Source of the DNA: Brachionus manjavacas
Lineage: Eukaryota; Rotifera; Eurotatoria; Ploima; Brachionidae
Direction: 5' to 3'
NCBI GenBank assembly: GCA_019054805.1
Contig: JAHQIY010000002.1
Span: 4,278,001 to 4,342,000, forward strand
Length of the DNA: 64,000 bases
This document shows, piece after piece, positions 1-11,525 of this stretch. Position 1 is the stretch's first letter, and each line of letters opens with the position of its first letter. Below the pieces are notes generated by a model that was not told where the DNA came from, ran no database searches, and worked only from the letters and a program-made list of their open reading frames with translations. Position numbers and translations under genes: made by a program.

Positions 1-462
1 AATTATTATTTAAAAAAAAAATTTTAGACATCATAGGTAAAAAAATTAACCTATAAAATCTATAAAAAAAACATTAGATAGACAATTTAATAGTTAATTT
101 ATAGTTTAAATTAATAGTTTATTAAAAAAATGTATTCAAAAAATTTAATTTAACTCATCTGGTATTTCAAACAATATATAATAGAGACAATATAATTTTT
201 TGATTAAACAATTGGAAGAGTATTTTTTTATTATTTTTATTAAGAGTACTTTAATTATTATTTGTTTTGGAGTCCAAATCCTAATTTTTCAAATAAATAA
301 AATTAATCATAAACTAAAATAACTTCGGAGTTATTTTTTTTCAATTATTAGATTATCGTTGTTGAAACTTTAATTTATTTATTTATTTATTTTATTCGAG
401 TAAAACACCAAAAGTTGACCTTAAAATTGATATAAAAGAAATGTTCAAAATTTACATAGATT
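1..462. other. AT-rich stretch without a recognisable gene
   Basis: The sequence is a run of A/T-rich DNA with homopolymer tracts. I see no open frame with protein-like composition and no RNA gene. It lies just downstream of the 3' tail of a minus-strand LINE relic. Confidence 0.5.
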
Positions 463-1144
463 AGTAGTAGTAGGAGTAGTAAAAATAACTGCGACTCGAG
501 CAAGTCGAGTTAAACCGTAAGGCTGTGGCAGTTCTTTGCAATCACACCAGATTCTGTCCTATAAACCATTCATCAAGTCTTGCTTTGAAGCAATTTAATG
601 AATTTGCTTCAACAACATTTTTTGGTAAACGGTTCCAGTCGTTTACAACCCTGTTTGTGATAAAGTTGAACCGTGATGAACAATTTTAAATAAGCTCTCT
701 TGTAACCATCTTTGCATGACCCCTCAAAATATAATTATTTCTTTGAACGTATCTGATTTCACTTACCAATTTAACAGTTTCTAGGCTGTTTACAATTTTA
801 AAAAACTGAATCAAATCGCCTCTTCTTCTTCTCGTATTCAAAGTGGTAAGTTTTATTCTATTCAATCTTTCTTCATACTCAAGATTCTTAAAGGCTGGAA
901 TCAACTTCGTAGCTCTACGTTGTACTTTTTCTAATTCCTTCTTATCTTCTTTCAGGTATGGATTCCAGACACTAGCTCCATATTCAATGAGAGGTCTTAC
1001 CAATGAGGTATACAATAACTTAACTACATTGGCGTTCAAAAATTTAAAATTTTTCCAAATCATTCCCAAAATCTTATTCGCTCTGCCAGAAGAGAAGCTA
1101 ACATGTACACCACATTTTAGATCATTTTGAAAAAAACACTCCAA
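463..1144 (-). pseudogene. 5'-truncated LINE: reverse transcriptase C-terminus with 3' UTR and TAC tail
   Basis: The minus strand encodes the C-terminal region that follows the RT domain in many Jockey/CR1-type LINEs. The motifs seen are LLYTSLVRPLIEYG, VWNPYL, LEKVQRRATKL and RRGDLIQ. One in-frame stop near 674 interrupts it, after which the frame continues with FNFITNRVVNDWN and the closing block NCFKARLDEW. Then follow a short 3' UTR, a hairpin (494-510; stem ACTCGA/TCGAGT, loop of 5) and a TAC-type tail (463-480). The 5' part of the element is missing, as expected for incomplete reverse transcription. It is a dead copy, related to those at 11.8, 24.2, 51.8 and 59.1 kb. Confidence 0.85.
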
Positions 1145-1204
1145 AATCCTTTTCCAATTTTATTTTATATAATGATTCTGTTCTATATGTAGATAAATGA
1201 AAAA

Positions 1205-1990
1205 TTTAATAGCTGAGTAGTAAATTTAATAGATTGGTTGTCTTGCATCTTTTCAGGTTTCAAGAGCGCAATAAGAGAACTTTTGCCTGCTTGACCTAGT
1301 TCTAGTAAATCTCTTATCCTTTTTACCATATCAAATTCTGACAACATTTCAAATACGGAAAAGTAAATCTTTAGTAAAAAATGGGCTTATTTGGTATCGA
1401 TACCAGTGCCTTGAATTCCAATTATACTTTCAATATTTTTTATAAATGATTAACAATTAAGATCATTAGGTTAGCTGTTTCTAATCGCCAATAATTGATT
1501 TAGGAAGGTGTAAGTCAGCCAATTCTCACATAATCTTATTAAAAGACCACACTTGGCGCGAATTATTCGAGATTCAATTCTGTCGATTCCTAGGGCGTTT
1601 GCAAATGCAGTGCTCTTTGAATATCTTGGTAGTCCAAGCATACTTAAGAATGTTTGATTCAATTACTTGTATCTTCCTAGTTTCTGTCTGATTAATGGCT
1701 AGAGCAACCAGCCCATAAAGGAGCACTGGTCTTACATATGTTTGGTACATCTGAGCCTTTATATTAAGGTCTAGGCCGGTGCTAATGACACTTCCTTTTG
1801 ACTAAAGCGCTGCCATGTTTGATGAAGTTTGTTTGCATTTGATGTGAGTGTGGTTTGTCATCATCTTGTTAAAGGATACTTCCAGGTACTTAATTTGATC
1901 TCTTGTCAGTTCAAGCATTTTCCATTCTTAAACAGTGCCTTTTTTTAAAGTTTAAGCCAAAAATCATGATTACAATTTTTTCTGGATTAG
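1205..1990 (-). pseudogene. Degenerate LINE reverse transcriptase C-terminal relic
   Basis: Read on the minus strand through several frameshifts and stops, the segment gives an RT-tail-like protein. From about 1960 to 1660 it includes an IKYLEVSFNKMM-like stretch, MYQTYVRPVLLYGLVAL and a RKIQVIESNILK-like block. The 63-codon frame at 1471-1662 holds LGLPRYSKSTAF and LGIDRIESRI. Further down, 1205-1360 encodes LSEFDMVKRIRDLLELG. The pattern 'Y..YVRP.L.YG' is the usual region after the RT catalytic core. It is clearly non-functional, and its family differs from the TAC-tailed copies nearby. Confidence 0.6.
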
Positions 1991-2234
1991 ACTTGATTTG
2001 CGCAAGAAACTTTAATTAAGTTAATAATAAAATCCTATCATGTTTAATATTATAATAACTTATACTTTATTAATTTATAATTGCTAAAATTAATTTCAAT
2101 GGCTTTCGGAATTAAGTTTAAGCAAAAATAATGATGAGTTTTTTGCATGCATAAAATTGACATAAACGTGACCTATTAACCAAATTTTTTTCTTTAACTT
2201 TTATCTATTTATTTTAAAAATAATTAAGGAGTTA

Positions 2235-2695
2235 GACTCCAGGCCAATACGCTTGCCAATGGTGTTTGGAACCTGCTTAAGGCTTCAGCAGTCTTTTTTT
2301 CTTTAATTCTTTTAATTCTTCTGCAATTAATGCGTGATTAATTCGATTTGAGAAATTTAATGAAAAGTGAATTTGTTCTCTCAGAAATTTTTTTATGTAA
2401 AGCGTTTTGTCGATACTTGTTTTAAGTGGAATAATTTATTAATTTGTAGAATTTTGTTTTGAAAATTTTTTTTTAATTTTTTGAGTGCCAGATTTTAGAA
2501 TAACGAAGCAGTAATCAAATAAGGATCTAATCAAAGATTCGTATAGCGTTTTGTTAATAGAAATCGAGTTACTCCATTTAAAACCCTTTATTTTTCTCAA
2601 AATATTAATTTTGGAAGACACTTTTTTAACAATCTCCTTAAAAAGCAAATTTTAGTTTTGGGCCAAGCTTGATACCGAGGAATTTAGGAATAGGC
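2235..2695 (-). pseudogene. LINE reverse transcriptase C-terminal relic (second family)
   Basis: The minus strand begins with KFLGIKLGPKLKF, the 'YLGI..D' step after the RT palm. It then changes frame at about 2650 and continues as FKEIVKKVSSKINILRKIKGF and LYESLIRSLFDYCF. Below 2440 it becomes degenerate, ending with an ALSRFQTPL-like segment at about 2250. The same SLIRSLFDYC motif occurs in the plus-strand relic at 39.35 kb, so the two loci belong to one family. No catalytic region remains. Confidence 0.6.
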
Positions 2696-2699
2696 TATT

Positions 2700-3160
2700 T
2701 TATTTTTAAAAACAATTTATATTCTTTAGATACAAAAACTTTATTTATTTTTTTCTATCAAATTTACTACACATTTTTAAAAAAATTGGGATTTATATTA
2801 AAATTTAAATTTACAACATTATTCTTACGGATTTGTGTTCTAATTTTTTTTCTCTTATTTTATTATAAATTTTACAAGGAACAGTTAAAAATTTCATGTT
2901 GGCAATTTCATGTTGTAAAAATGTATTTTTGGCAGATTAAGGCCAAGATTGTCTAAACAAAATAAGTCAGAAAAATTTAGTAAAGATTGTCAGAAAAAAA
3001 AATGTCATTTCTGACAATTTTAACAAAGACATAGCGATAATTTTATTATTGAAAAACATTTTTATAGAAATATATCAAATGATTAAAAAAAATCATAATA
3101 TAATTAGTTAAAAAATCAGAAATAAAATATTGATTTTAAAAAATTTTGGGCATACAAATA
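2700..3160. other. AT-rich stretch, no supported gene
   Basis: An open frame on the plus strand here (2669-2956) is hydrophobic and low in complexity, and it partly overlaps the antisense of the LINE relic. I see no domain and do not call it a gene. Confidence 0.4.
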
Positions 3161-5298
3161 CTATTTTTCTCCTTCGTTTTTGTCCGACTTATCAATCTTT
3201 TTTTGGTTCTCTTGATCCTCGCTATATTTCAATGTATTAATACCATAAGGGTCTATGATTTGAGATGTCAATTTATCAAAATACCGTGAAAAAGTAAACA
3301 CATTTTCATTGTATTGTTCCTGTAGTAAAATAAATATTTTATCTTTTTTCTTGTTTTTTGACAAATGTTTAGGGGCTCAATTGGATTACGCTCTAAAGCC
3401 GAAAAGTCATTATATACCTGAGTGGCTGATTTTTTTATCATATGAATAAAAGTTAATACATTATTTGTTTTTGATAGTGATGAAATCGAATCATTTTTTT
3501 GGGCATAAATTGAAACTTGAATAATAAAAAATTTGAACAGACAATTGAATGTGAAATTTTGTCGAATAAAATTTTGAATACCAATTAAATTTGAATTTTA
3601 ATTTGATTCATTTTTACTTTTGAAATTAAATTCGAAAACTGTCTGTTTTTAAATTAAAATCCGAACTAAATTTAAATTTGAAAAGCAATTTGAAATTATA
3701 ATAAAATCAACTAAAAAATATTAAAATTTGACTAAAATATTTGAAAAATTTATAATTAAAATATTTATTTAAAATTCAGAAAATTTTTATGAATATTTTA
3801 TCATTTGTTATGTTCTATAAGTTGACTGTTTATTATTTTTTTGAAAACAGATTATCAGTCTAAAAAGCTTAGATGAAGAGTTAAACAGGCACATTATAGC
3901 ATATAAGTTTTTTAAAAATTGCATTCATTACATTTTTATATCTTATCTTATTTTCTTTTTTCTATAAATATTATTCTGCTTAAATTTAATGGAATAAATA
4001 AATAAATATGAGTTTTTTGTACTCCTACGCTGTCATTTTCATTAAAATAAATTTTTTTTAAGTCGAGAATTGTGGGCAAGGGCAATCTAAATAAAATAAG
4101 TAAAGAAAATTTTAAAAAATTTAGAAAAGTTTTGCTGACTTCTCAAAATCTAACAGAATCTGATATTGATATCCGAATAGCGTCAAAACTCAATTTACTT
4201 TTTGAAAATTTTTTTATTCAAATTTTCTTTAAATTTTTTTGTTTTTCAATTATTTTTTTAATTATTTAATTTTTTCAAATAGAAAATCAAATATTTGTTA
4301 TATTCGGTTTTATATTCAAAATTTTTCTTTTTTCAAATTTTAATTCGAATGTTTTAGAGATTCAATTTTAAAATTAAAATGAAATAATATTTAAATATAT
4401 TTTTTAAATTTTTTTATATTCAAATATTATATTCGAAGCTGATTTCCGTTCGAAAAACTACTTATTCAAATATCGGTTCGAATATGCATATTCGATTTCA
4501 TCGCTAGTTTTTTCCGAAGGTAATGACGATAATTTAGCATTGTAACCTTCAAGATGGTTGTTTGTCCTTGGCCCAGAATTATCAAAGTGATTCCAAGCAG
4601 ATCCATATTTTCCTTTAAGCCAAATATTCTCAAAAAAATTTACAAATTTTAAAATATTATCATCTAATGGTATGGGAATATTATCTAATATTATATCCCA
4701 ACCTGCTTTTTCATCCTTAAGTGAGACAAGAGCTAGTGCACTGAATCTTCGTATCCAAAATTTAAATTCATAATTTTCATTATAGAGAGTCCTTTTATTA
4801 CATTTGTCGAAGAGAAACCTAATTAAAGCTTGGTTAAAATGAAACCAGCAGCCATAAATTTTGGCATTTTCAAAAGTATCAGGACTAACTCAAAATCTGT
4901 GATTGTATCCTGTACGTTAAGCGTATAATTTTTGCGGAACAAAATGTCCTTTACGCTTGTAAAAGTTTTAATATAAGTTTCTCACTTTTAAATTTGGAGC
5001 ATAATATGAGCTGGAAACATTCTTTTTTGATAAAAACAATGAATTGACAATATCTGATGAAATGAGTTGGAAAAGTATTGTAGATACCATCAAAATGCCA
5101 TCTTGTAGCACTACCTAAAATTTTTATACCTATTAGGGAAATGAATATCAAAATACGATTTTCATTATCTTCAGTATCTAATTGAAGAAAAGGCTCATCA
5201 TTAATTGTTGCATAAACATTATAGATGTATCCATTTTCAGATTGGCTACTTTTTTTAAAATCAATTGAGTTATCATCAATATTTATAGGAATTAACAA
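3161..5298 (-). pseudogene. MULE-type (Mutator-like) transposase relic, split by an inserted element
   Basis: The minus strand starts near 5298. At about 5090-5030 it has TRWHFDGIYNTFP and CQFIVFIKKECFQL, matching the 'DGTF..P..F.Q.Y.I' block of MULE transposases. Past a stop at 4951 the reading shifts frame and gives a TDFE-like motif (about 4880), WFHFNQALIRF, and then GSAWNHFDNSGPRTNNHLEG (about 4600-4530). The last is the family's typical C-terminal RTNN..E motif. The frame breaks at 4506, where a 1.03-kb TIR element sits, and resumes at 3474 as TNNVLTFIHMIKKSATQVYND, ending at 3161 after a Lys-rich tail. Several stops and frameshifts make it inactive. The N-terminus was not found. Confidence 0.75.
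3475..4506. mobile_element. TIR element (hAT-like, non-autonomous) inserted in the MULE relic
   Basis: The left end (3475-3491) reads TAGTGATGAAATCGAAT. The right end (4490-4506) is its inverted copy with one difference (TAGCGATG...). The flanking 8 bp on the two sides agree at about 6 of 8 positions (gtttttga / gttttttc), compatible with a decayed 8-bp target duplication as in hAT elements. Removing the element brings the MULE reading back into one frame. The interior is AT-rich with repeated TTCGAAT-like words near the ends. A 65-codon plus-strand frame at 4072-4269 has no recognisable domain. Confidence 0.6.
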
Positions 5299-6094
5299 TT
5301 AGGTCACTAATTTTGATTAAATCTGATAGTTAATTAATATATTTAGATATTCTTCTTATTATATTCATCTTCATTACCTATTTTAATTAAACTTCAACAA
5401 AAAATTTTATCATTGATGTTCATTAACTTTTATAAATTAGGATTCAATTTAATTTAATTAATATTCAATTGTCAGTTAATTTAAAAAAAAAATATCTTCC
5501 AATAAGAAAAAAAGAAAAGCAAAAATCAGGATTGGTTTGACATTTTTATTTCTGACTATTTGATTTTATGACGGTCTGCCCATCTAGACTCCTGGCTCGA
5601 TTTGAACTAGTCGAAGCGGAAAAAAAGGGAAAAAAAAGGGAAAAAAAAGGTTCACATAATAAGAAAAAATGAATAATAATTATTGAAATTAAAAATTAAG
5701 AATTAAAAATTAGACCTTTGTTTTTTATTTTTTCATAGTAGTTTTTTTTTTATTTGAGTGAACATATTTTGTTCACCTAATGGACTAGACCCCAAATTCG
5801 TTTTATTAAATAATTCATACAAATACTTCGCCTTAGTAAGAAAATCTGAATAATAATTGGTGAAATCATGACAAAATAAATTTTTTTTTATATTCAAAAT
5901 TTATATAAACTTATGTCCTTTTTTTCCAATTTTTACATCGTCCGTAAGGCGCTCATTGATCATGACAATTTTGAATATTTTTCAAAAACATGCTCAATTT
6001 CAACACTAGCAATATTAAAACTAATAAGATTAATTAAGTATAGATAAAATTGTTGATTGGATAGAATAAGATAGACCAATAAATTAATTTTATA
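5299..6094. other. Intergenic stretch with a purine-rich run
   Basis: There is no protein-coding signal. A run of AAAAAAGGG-type repeats lies at about 5619-5651. The sequence is otherwise AT-rich and ends in the presumed 3' UTR of the Pax gene. Confidence 0.4.
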
Positions 6095-6100
6095 TTTATT
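6095..6100 (-). promoter_or_regulatory. Candidate polyadenylation signal of the Pax3/7-like gene
   Basis: On the minus strand the hexamer AATAAA lies about 120 bp after the Pax stop codon. AATAAA is common by chance in DNA this AT-rich, so position is the only support. Confidence 0.4.
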
Positions 6101-6221
6101 AAATTATAATTTTGCCAATAGAAAAATTTAGAATATACAAAACAAAAAATTACAGAGGATAATTAAAAACCGCATTATAAAAAAAAACCGCCCCGCCAAT
6201 CTCTAAATCTGTCCAAGCTGG

Positions 6222-7926
6222 CTAGTAGAACAACTGCTGAGGAACAGGCGCATTGGTCTGAATCTGATTAGGTGCTGATTCACTTTGTTGAGCTGCTTGA
6301 TCGCCAAAATAGCAATACGAATTGGTGTACTCTTGTGCCGCAGGGTACGAAAACGAATTGGCATTAACCTACAAAAAAGTCAAAATTTAAATTCAAAATC
6401 AATCAAAAATTAATAATGGGCAACAATCAAAAAGTCACGTACCTCTTTTTTGCTCAAATACTGGCCGTATTGGTCCGCGTTGAACATTTGACTCGGGCCA
6501 TAATAATTTTGATATTGATTTAAATGATATTGATAATTATATGATTGATGATTGTAAGTGTCATAATTTGGCGACGTTGTACTTGACGCATTTGTAAATA
6601 CCGTGTCTAATTGATTATTGCTACAACCATAGGCAAAAAAATCATTTGGCACATCTTTTTGATTGACGTCCGTGGTGGCAGTGCCGTTCGAGGACACGAC
6701 CTCGTTTTTGTCTTCAGCAGGCGCCGAGTTGTTCAAAAAATTGTAACTCTTTTTGCTGGTGTCTGTGATTGGACTCGAGGTTATTTGACTATTAAAGTCG
6801 TAGTATTGATTCTTGTAGCCGTAGTTGGCAATTATGGCCTGGGTGGTAAGAGGCGACTGGGGGAAATGTTGATAGCTTTGATGGTTGATTTGAGGAGTTG
6901 ACTGGAATGGCGCGTATTGGGCCAAATGATAATTGGGATACGAATCGGTGGCGGCTTTGTTAAACGAGTTGTCGTTGGATGCGGACGATGTGGACGAGTT
7001 GGACGTGGACGACAGGCTGCTGGTCACAGTGGCCATGTTGTGCAGCGAGTTGTTGGTGTCGTGAACGGCCGACTTTCGCCATTTGGCGCGTCGGTTGCTG
7101 AACCAAATTTGAATTTTGTTATCGTTGAGGCCCGTATTTTGGCATATTTCTTCTCTGAGCGAAGCATCCGGGTAATGGGTCTGCGCAAAAACAGACTCTA
7201 GAATTTCAATCTGTTTGCTGCTGAAGCTGGTTCTGAGGCGTCGATTTTGCGTCAAGCTGATCACGCTGGCCAAATTTTTGTTCATCAATATTTTCTCCTC
7301 CAAACTTTGCGCCTCGTCGTCGTTCTCCGACAAAGAATTGTCGGCCGATTCGACGCTTGAATTTTCGTTTTTCTTATTTCTCAAAAATCTGGCTATGGCG
7401 CTCACACTCGGTACCGAATTCTGCTCGCACACATTCTCGTCGATTAGCCTTCGCCTGATCTCGTAGCACAAAATAGACGGACACTCTTTTCGGTACTGAA
7501 TTATCTTGGACTCGACCAAAGGAGTGGTGATGCGCGGCTTGCTGCCGCCAATCGATCCGGGCTTAATGGACCCGGTCTCGGCATACCGCTGCAGTATTTT
7601 GCTAACACAGCCATGGCTCACGCGCAGTTGTCTGGATATGACGCAAGGCCGGGTGCCTTGCGCCGCCAGCTCGATTATGCGCATGCGGATGTGCGCTGGC
7701 AGCGGACGCCCATTTATGAACACGCCGCCTAGTTGATTTATGCGGCCTTGACCTTAACAAAAATTAATTTTAAACTTTTTTTGAAATTTTTATTAAAAAA
7801 ATTTAACGAGCAGGTACCTTTGTCAATGGCATCTTTTTCGATGTCATTGTATTCCTCGGAGTAAGATGATGATGATGAGTTGAAGGAAGGGGACGACTGC
7901 GGAGTTGAAATAGAAGTGGACAACAT
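6222..7926 (-). CDS. Pax3/7: Pax3/7-like transcription factor (paired domain + homeodomain)
   Basis: Exons on the minus strand are 7926-7818, 7752-6443 and 6368-6222. The introns are 65 and 74 bp, with GT/AG ends. Exon 1 gives a Ser-rich N-terminus. Across the phase-1 junction the frame runs into [19 protein letters not shown], the start of a full paired domain (about residues 37-165). Its words [20 protein letters not shown] and [16 protein letters not shown] are characteristic of the Pax3/7 (paired/gooseberry) group rather than Pax6. A homeodomain follows at about residue 200, with [16 protein letters not shown] and [11 protein letters not shown] (Ser at position 50, as in Pax proteins). 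No clear octapeptide is visible. The tail is rich in Ser, Asn, Tyr and Gln and ends PVPQQLFY. It should be a nuclear DNA-binding regulator of development. An alternative first exon lies upstream (8656-8890). Confidence 0.93.
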
Positions 7927-8493
7927 GTTTTGTTTTTTTTCCTCTTTCTCTCTTTTTTTCTTAATCTATCTTGATGCTTAGGACAAAAATTAGATCTAGT
8001 TTAAATAGACAATTATTTGGACTGATTAGCGCAAAGAATAAACAGACTCAGCACACGTTTAAACAGTTAGATTCACCTGCAATCTCTAACTGTTGAATTA
8101 AGAGCAAGAACAAAACAAAAAAGAAAAAAAGAAAAGGTGAATTAAAAAGAGGCTTTGCTGACTGTCTTTTATTAATCAATCAAGTTAGTTATAGATAGTA
8201 AAATGCAAATTAATTAGAGATGATCAAAGTGGTGGTGCGCAATTTGAAACGGGAGGTGTTTAATTTGATTGCATAAGAAATTAATTAGATAAGTCATGCC
8301 ATCAGTGTTTTATGTAGCGCTTGTTACTATGCCGGTAAATTTTGGAAAATTTAGAAAAAAATTGTTTTCTGATACTCGTTTGGCAAGCTATCGGGATTTT
8401 ATATGTTTTGAAACGGAATAATTTAGGACCTAGGACTGATTTTGTTTTATGGCATTGAAATTTGAGACTATTGTTAGAATTAGCACTTTTATT

Positions 8494-8513
8494 TCATCAT
8501 CATCATCATCATC
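8494..8513. repeat. Short TCA trinucleotide microsatellite
   Basis: About six uninterrupted TCA/CAT units lie between the two candidate first exons of the Pax gene. Confidence 0.85.
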
Positions 8514-8655
8514 TTAATACCTGAGTTAATTTTCTTAGAGCATACTCTGATTGGATTAAGTGTACACAATTTCTTAATTTTTATAGAGTTATTGAATTTC
8601 TAGTTTATTAATTTATTGTCCTGACAAAATTGAAGATAATTAAAATTTAATTTAC

Positions 8656-8890
8656 CTTCGAATGTTACAAATGAATACATTAGCGGATTGTGCGAGGAGG
8701 CTGAATTGGACGCATTGGTCAAATTTTCATTCAGTCTCATTACGAGATCAGCAGGCGAGTCCAGCTGCCCACTCTCCACTTTTCTGTTCTCTTTGCTCGA
8801 ATTCTTGTGCTTGGCGCTGGTCGCGCTGCACTCGGCCAGCTGTCTTTTGAACACAGGGCTTTCTTTCACTACTTCAAGTTGACTTTGCAT
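8656..8890 (-). CDS. Candidate alternative first exon of the Pax3/7-like gene
   Basis: A minus-strand frame opens with ATG at 8890 and encodes MQSQLEVVKESPVFKRQLAE, then a charged Ser/Asn-rich stretch ending SFVTFE. It is followed by a GTAAAT donor after 8656 in phase 1. The composition is richer in GC and more protein-like than the flanks. The acceptor at 7752 also takes phase 1, and the junction codon would be Gly, giving [16 protein letters not shown]. So this exon could be spliced to the Pax core in place of exon 7818-7926. I infer two promoters giving two N-termini. It could instead belong to an unrelated short gene. Confidence 0.5.
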
Positions 8891-9894
8891 TCTAAAAATG
8901 TCAAATTAGACCAGTGTGAGTAGAATTATTTTATGTTTGAGCATTTTGGAAAAAAATTTCGATACGGCTTTTAAAACAAAAAGACATTTTCTAATTAATT
9001 TCTAATTTAATCTGTCCTTAAGAAAGATAAGCTTGGCGAATTAAAGAAAATGACAAAATTTTTAATCTAATTGGCTTGTTTTGATTGTCATCATTTGGAT
9101 TTTTGATTTGTTTACAAGCAAAAGTTGCTCAATTTAGATAGATAGACATCTCTATTATTTTTGGCAAACGAAACGCATCAGCTAGTAGATGATTTTCTTT
9201 TCCAGAAAATATCTTAATTCTAAATGATATTTGAGATTGAGAGGAATCGTGAATGAATGAGAAGGAGGAGGACGAGTGAATTTGACAAGAATCATCACTT
9301 CTATATCATACAATAAGAAAGAGCATTTTTATCCCAATCAAGCATGAAACTTATAATTAAAATATTAAAAATTGAAAACAATTAAATTGGCAAACCAGTC
9401 CCTAGCATAGACAAGCTTGGGTATTTAGTTATCATTGTGAGTTGAAACAATAAATAAAAGTGATTTATTACTTTAAATATTTAAAATTTTATTAAAACAA
9501 TAGATGAGAAAATACTCGTTGTTTTAGTCAGATTGAAATCGATTAAATCAGCAAAAATTAAACATTTTTTTCTGTATGACATCTTATTCAATTTTTTTGT
9601 CTTGTTTAGATGACAGTATTGACAGTAAACTCAAGACTATTTGCATTTAGCTTACACATTTGGAATGAGCTCAAATTTAACTTTTTTAATGCTGAAATAT
9701 TTTTTTCTAAAATTTTAAATAAAATTTAAATAATTCTATTTTGTTAAAATTCAATTACGTTAAAGTTTGAATTGAGAGAAATCTATTTTATTCTAATAAT
9801 TTCCTAAATGAACATTGAAAAAGGAGATTAATAAATTAATTTTTTATAGATTTTTATTATGGAATAAAAAATTTTTTCAAGCAATTTTTTTACA
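8891..9894. other. Non-coding stretch upstream of the Pax gene
   Basis: I find no open frame of note. A purine-rich segment (9236-9275) and several AT-rich blocks occur. It may hold regulatory DNA of the Pax gene, but no specific site can be supported. Confidence 0.35.
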
Positions 9895-10072
9895 TTAATT
9901 ATTCGTAATCTTCTTATTCTTTTCTAACTTTTTCTCATTGTGGAGCATAAGGTGTTCAAACGCCCCTTTGAACCCATTTAAGTAGTCTTCTATTGTGTCG
10001 CAGATAGAGTCGGTTCTGGTTTTCCCGTGCAGCTCTTCATTTATGATTAGCTTCTTAGTGGTAGCATTATAT
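9895..10072 (-). CDS. Unidentified coding fragment or terminal exon
   Basis: The minus strand has a 59-codon open stretch, preceded by an AG acceptor-like site (ttaattaag) and ending at a TAA at 9895-9897. It contains TKKLIINEELHGKTRT and YLNGFKGAFEHLML and finishes in a Lys/Asn-rich tail. Its GC content is clearly above the surrounding AT-rich DNA, which is why it stands out. I do not recognise the family, and no upstream exon was found. It may be the last exon of a small gene, or a relic left by a transposon. Confidence 0.35.
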
Positions 10073-11451
10073 CTTAATTAATTTTGTTTTTTTATTAAAT
10101 CTCAACTCAAAATCAAAGTTGTTATATCTTTTTTTTTTAAAGTATTAAAAAATGATATTTTTTTTTTCTTTTTTGTCAAATTTAATTTCTTTAATATATT
10201 TAAAATACACACATAAAAAAAATTCAATATCAAATATTGAAAGACTAAAAAATAAAAATAGTCATTTCAAAAAGTAAGTGATCTTCAGTTTTTTCTAAGA
10301 GATTTTTAGTATTTAGAAAATTATCAATATGAAATTAAACATTCGGCGTTACTTAACAAAAAATTTAAAAAATAAAAAATGAATCTTTGAAAATAGTTTA
10401 AGAAAAAAATTTAATTATCAACTTATTATGCATTTTGTTTCAAATTCTTATATTTAAAAATAATTTTTAATGTTGAAAAATAAATTTTCTTGATAATCTA
10501 AATGAATGACAGAATATCTTGTGCAGCATTTTTCAGATAAATTTTTATATTGAATCAAATTTTATAATTCAATTATTTGTTAATATTTCATTTATATTTT
10601 ATCCTATCGGCGTTTATTGATTTGAATTTTAGTAACAATTTTTATCTAAAAATTACGAGAAAATAAAAATATACAAAAGGGAAGCCTATAATTAATCTAT
10701 TAGCAAATTATTTATCGATTTAATGATTTCTAAACTTTTACTTTTTAAAGTTTAAAAAATAAAAATTGATTAAAAAATTATTTATTAATTTTTTGATGTT
10801 CATTTTAGAAAATTATAGCTTAATTCTATCATCCATTTTCTTAAGTATTTTCATTTTTTTGCACCCGCAAAGCTCAAGTTGCTTTCGAAATATATTAGAA
10901 AGAGAAATATTCAATTATTAAGTACAGATCCATACATTTTATGCTATTATTAATAATCAGCATCTCAGTGCAATATATTTAAAAAAAAATACTGACAAAT
11001 TTTATCAAATTTTTAAATAGTTTTAGCAATCAATAATTATTTAAATTATAATCAATATAATTTTTAGGTTCAAAATTTTGATGATTGATTTTTTTCTAAT
11101 AAAATTTACTCACCAAGATTTCATTTTACCTAAAAAGGTAAAGTAATTTTTTAAAGCACTTTTTTTTTCTTTTTGGCAACAGACTAGTGTCTCTTTTTAA
11201 TAAAAAATATCTTTATAATTTACTTAACTAGACGATTCTATACCAGACCTTTAAAATTTTGAACCCATAATTTGTACTTGAGTTTGAATTTGTGTTCGTT
11301 TTTGATTAAACATTCAAGAGAGCGTATCATTGAAAGTTTTTGATATTCATACTGAAGTTTAAGTATATATAAAATACAATAAACAATATAAGATAAATTT
11401 TTCAAAGAAGTTTTGAATCTAAATTCAAGAAAAAATAAATAAAATAATAAA
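10073..11451. other. AT-rich intergenic stretch
   Basis: It is almost entirely A/T with homopolymer runs. No coding frame or RNA was recognised. Confidence 0.4.
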
Positions 11452-11498
11452 TTTGTAAATTATATTTTATAAAATTAAGACTTAGATATTTCATAAAA
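11452..11498. repeat. Direct repeat, copy 1 (about 47 bp)
   Basis: The segment starting TTTGTAAATTATATTTTA and including AAGACTTAGATATTTCATA recurs in the same orientation at 13188-13234 with one or two differences. The two copies enclose a GIY-YIG relic and a LINE copy. Confidence 0.6.
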
Positions 11499-11525
11499 TA
11501 AAAAAATTCAATTAAATTTTTAAAT

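Noticed and set aside
2669..2956. 95-codon hydrophobic plus-strand frame
   Set aside because: Low-complexity AT-driven sequence overlapping the antisense of a LINE relic; no start context or domain.
5571..5620. GC-richer piece with GGCTCGATTTGAAC, reminiscent of a tRNA T-arm
   Set aside because: No matching acceptor or anticodon arms could be found around it.
6611..7736. Four open frames on the plus strand, 76-96 codons each
   Set aside because: They lie antisense to the Pax3/7 coding exon and have no domain; they are shadows of the real gene.
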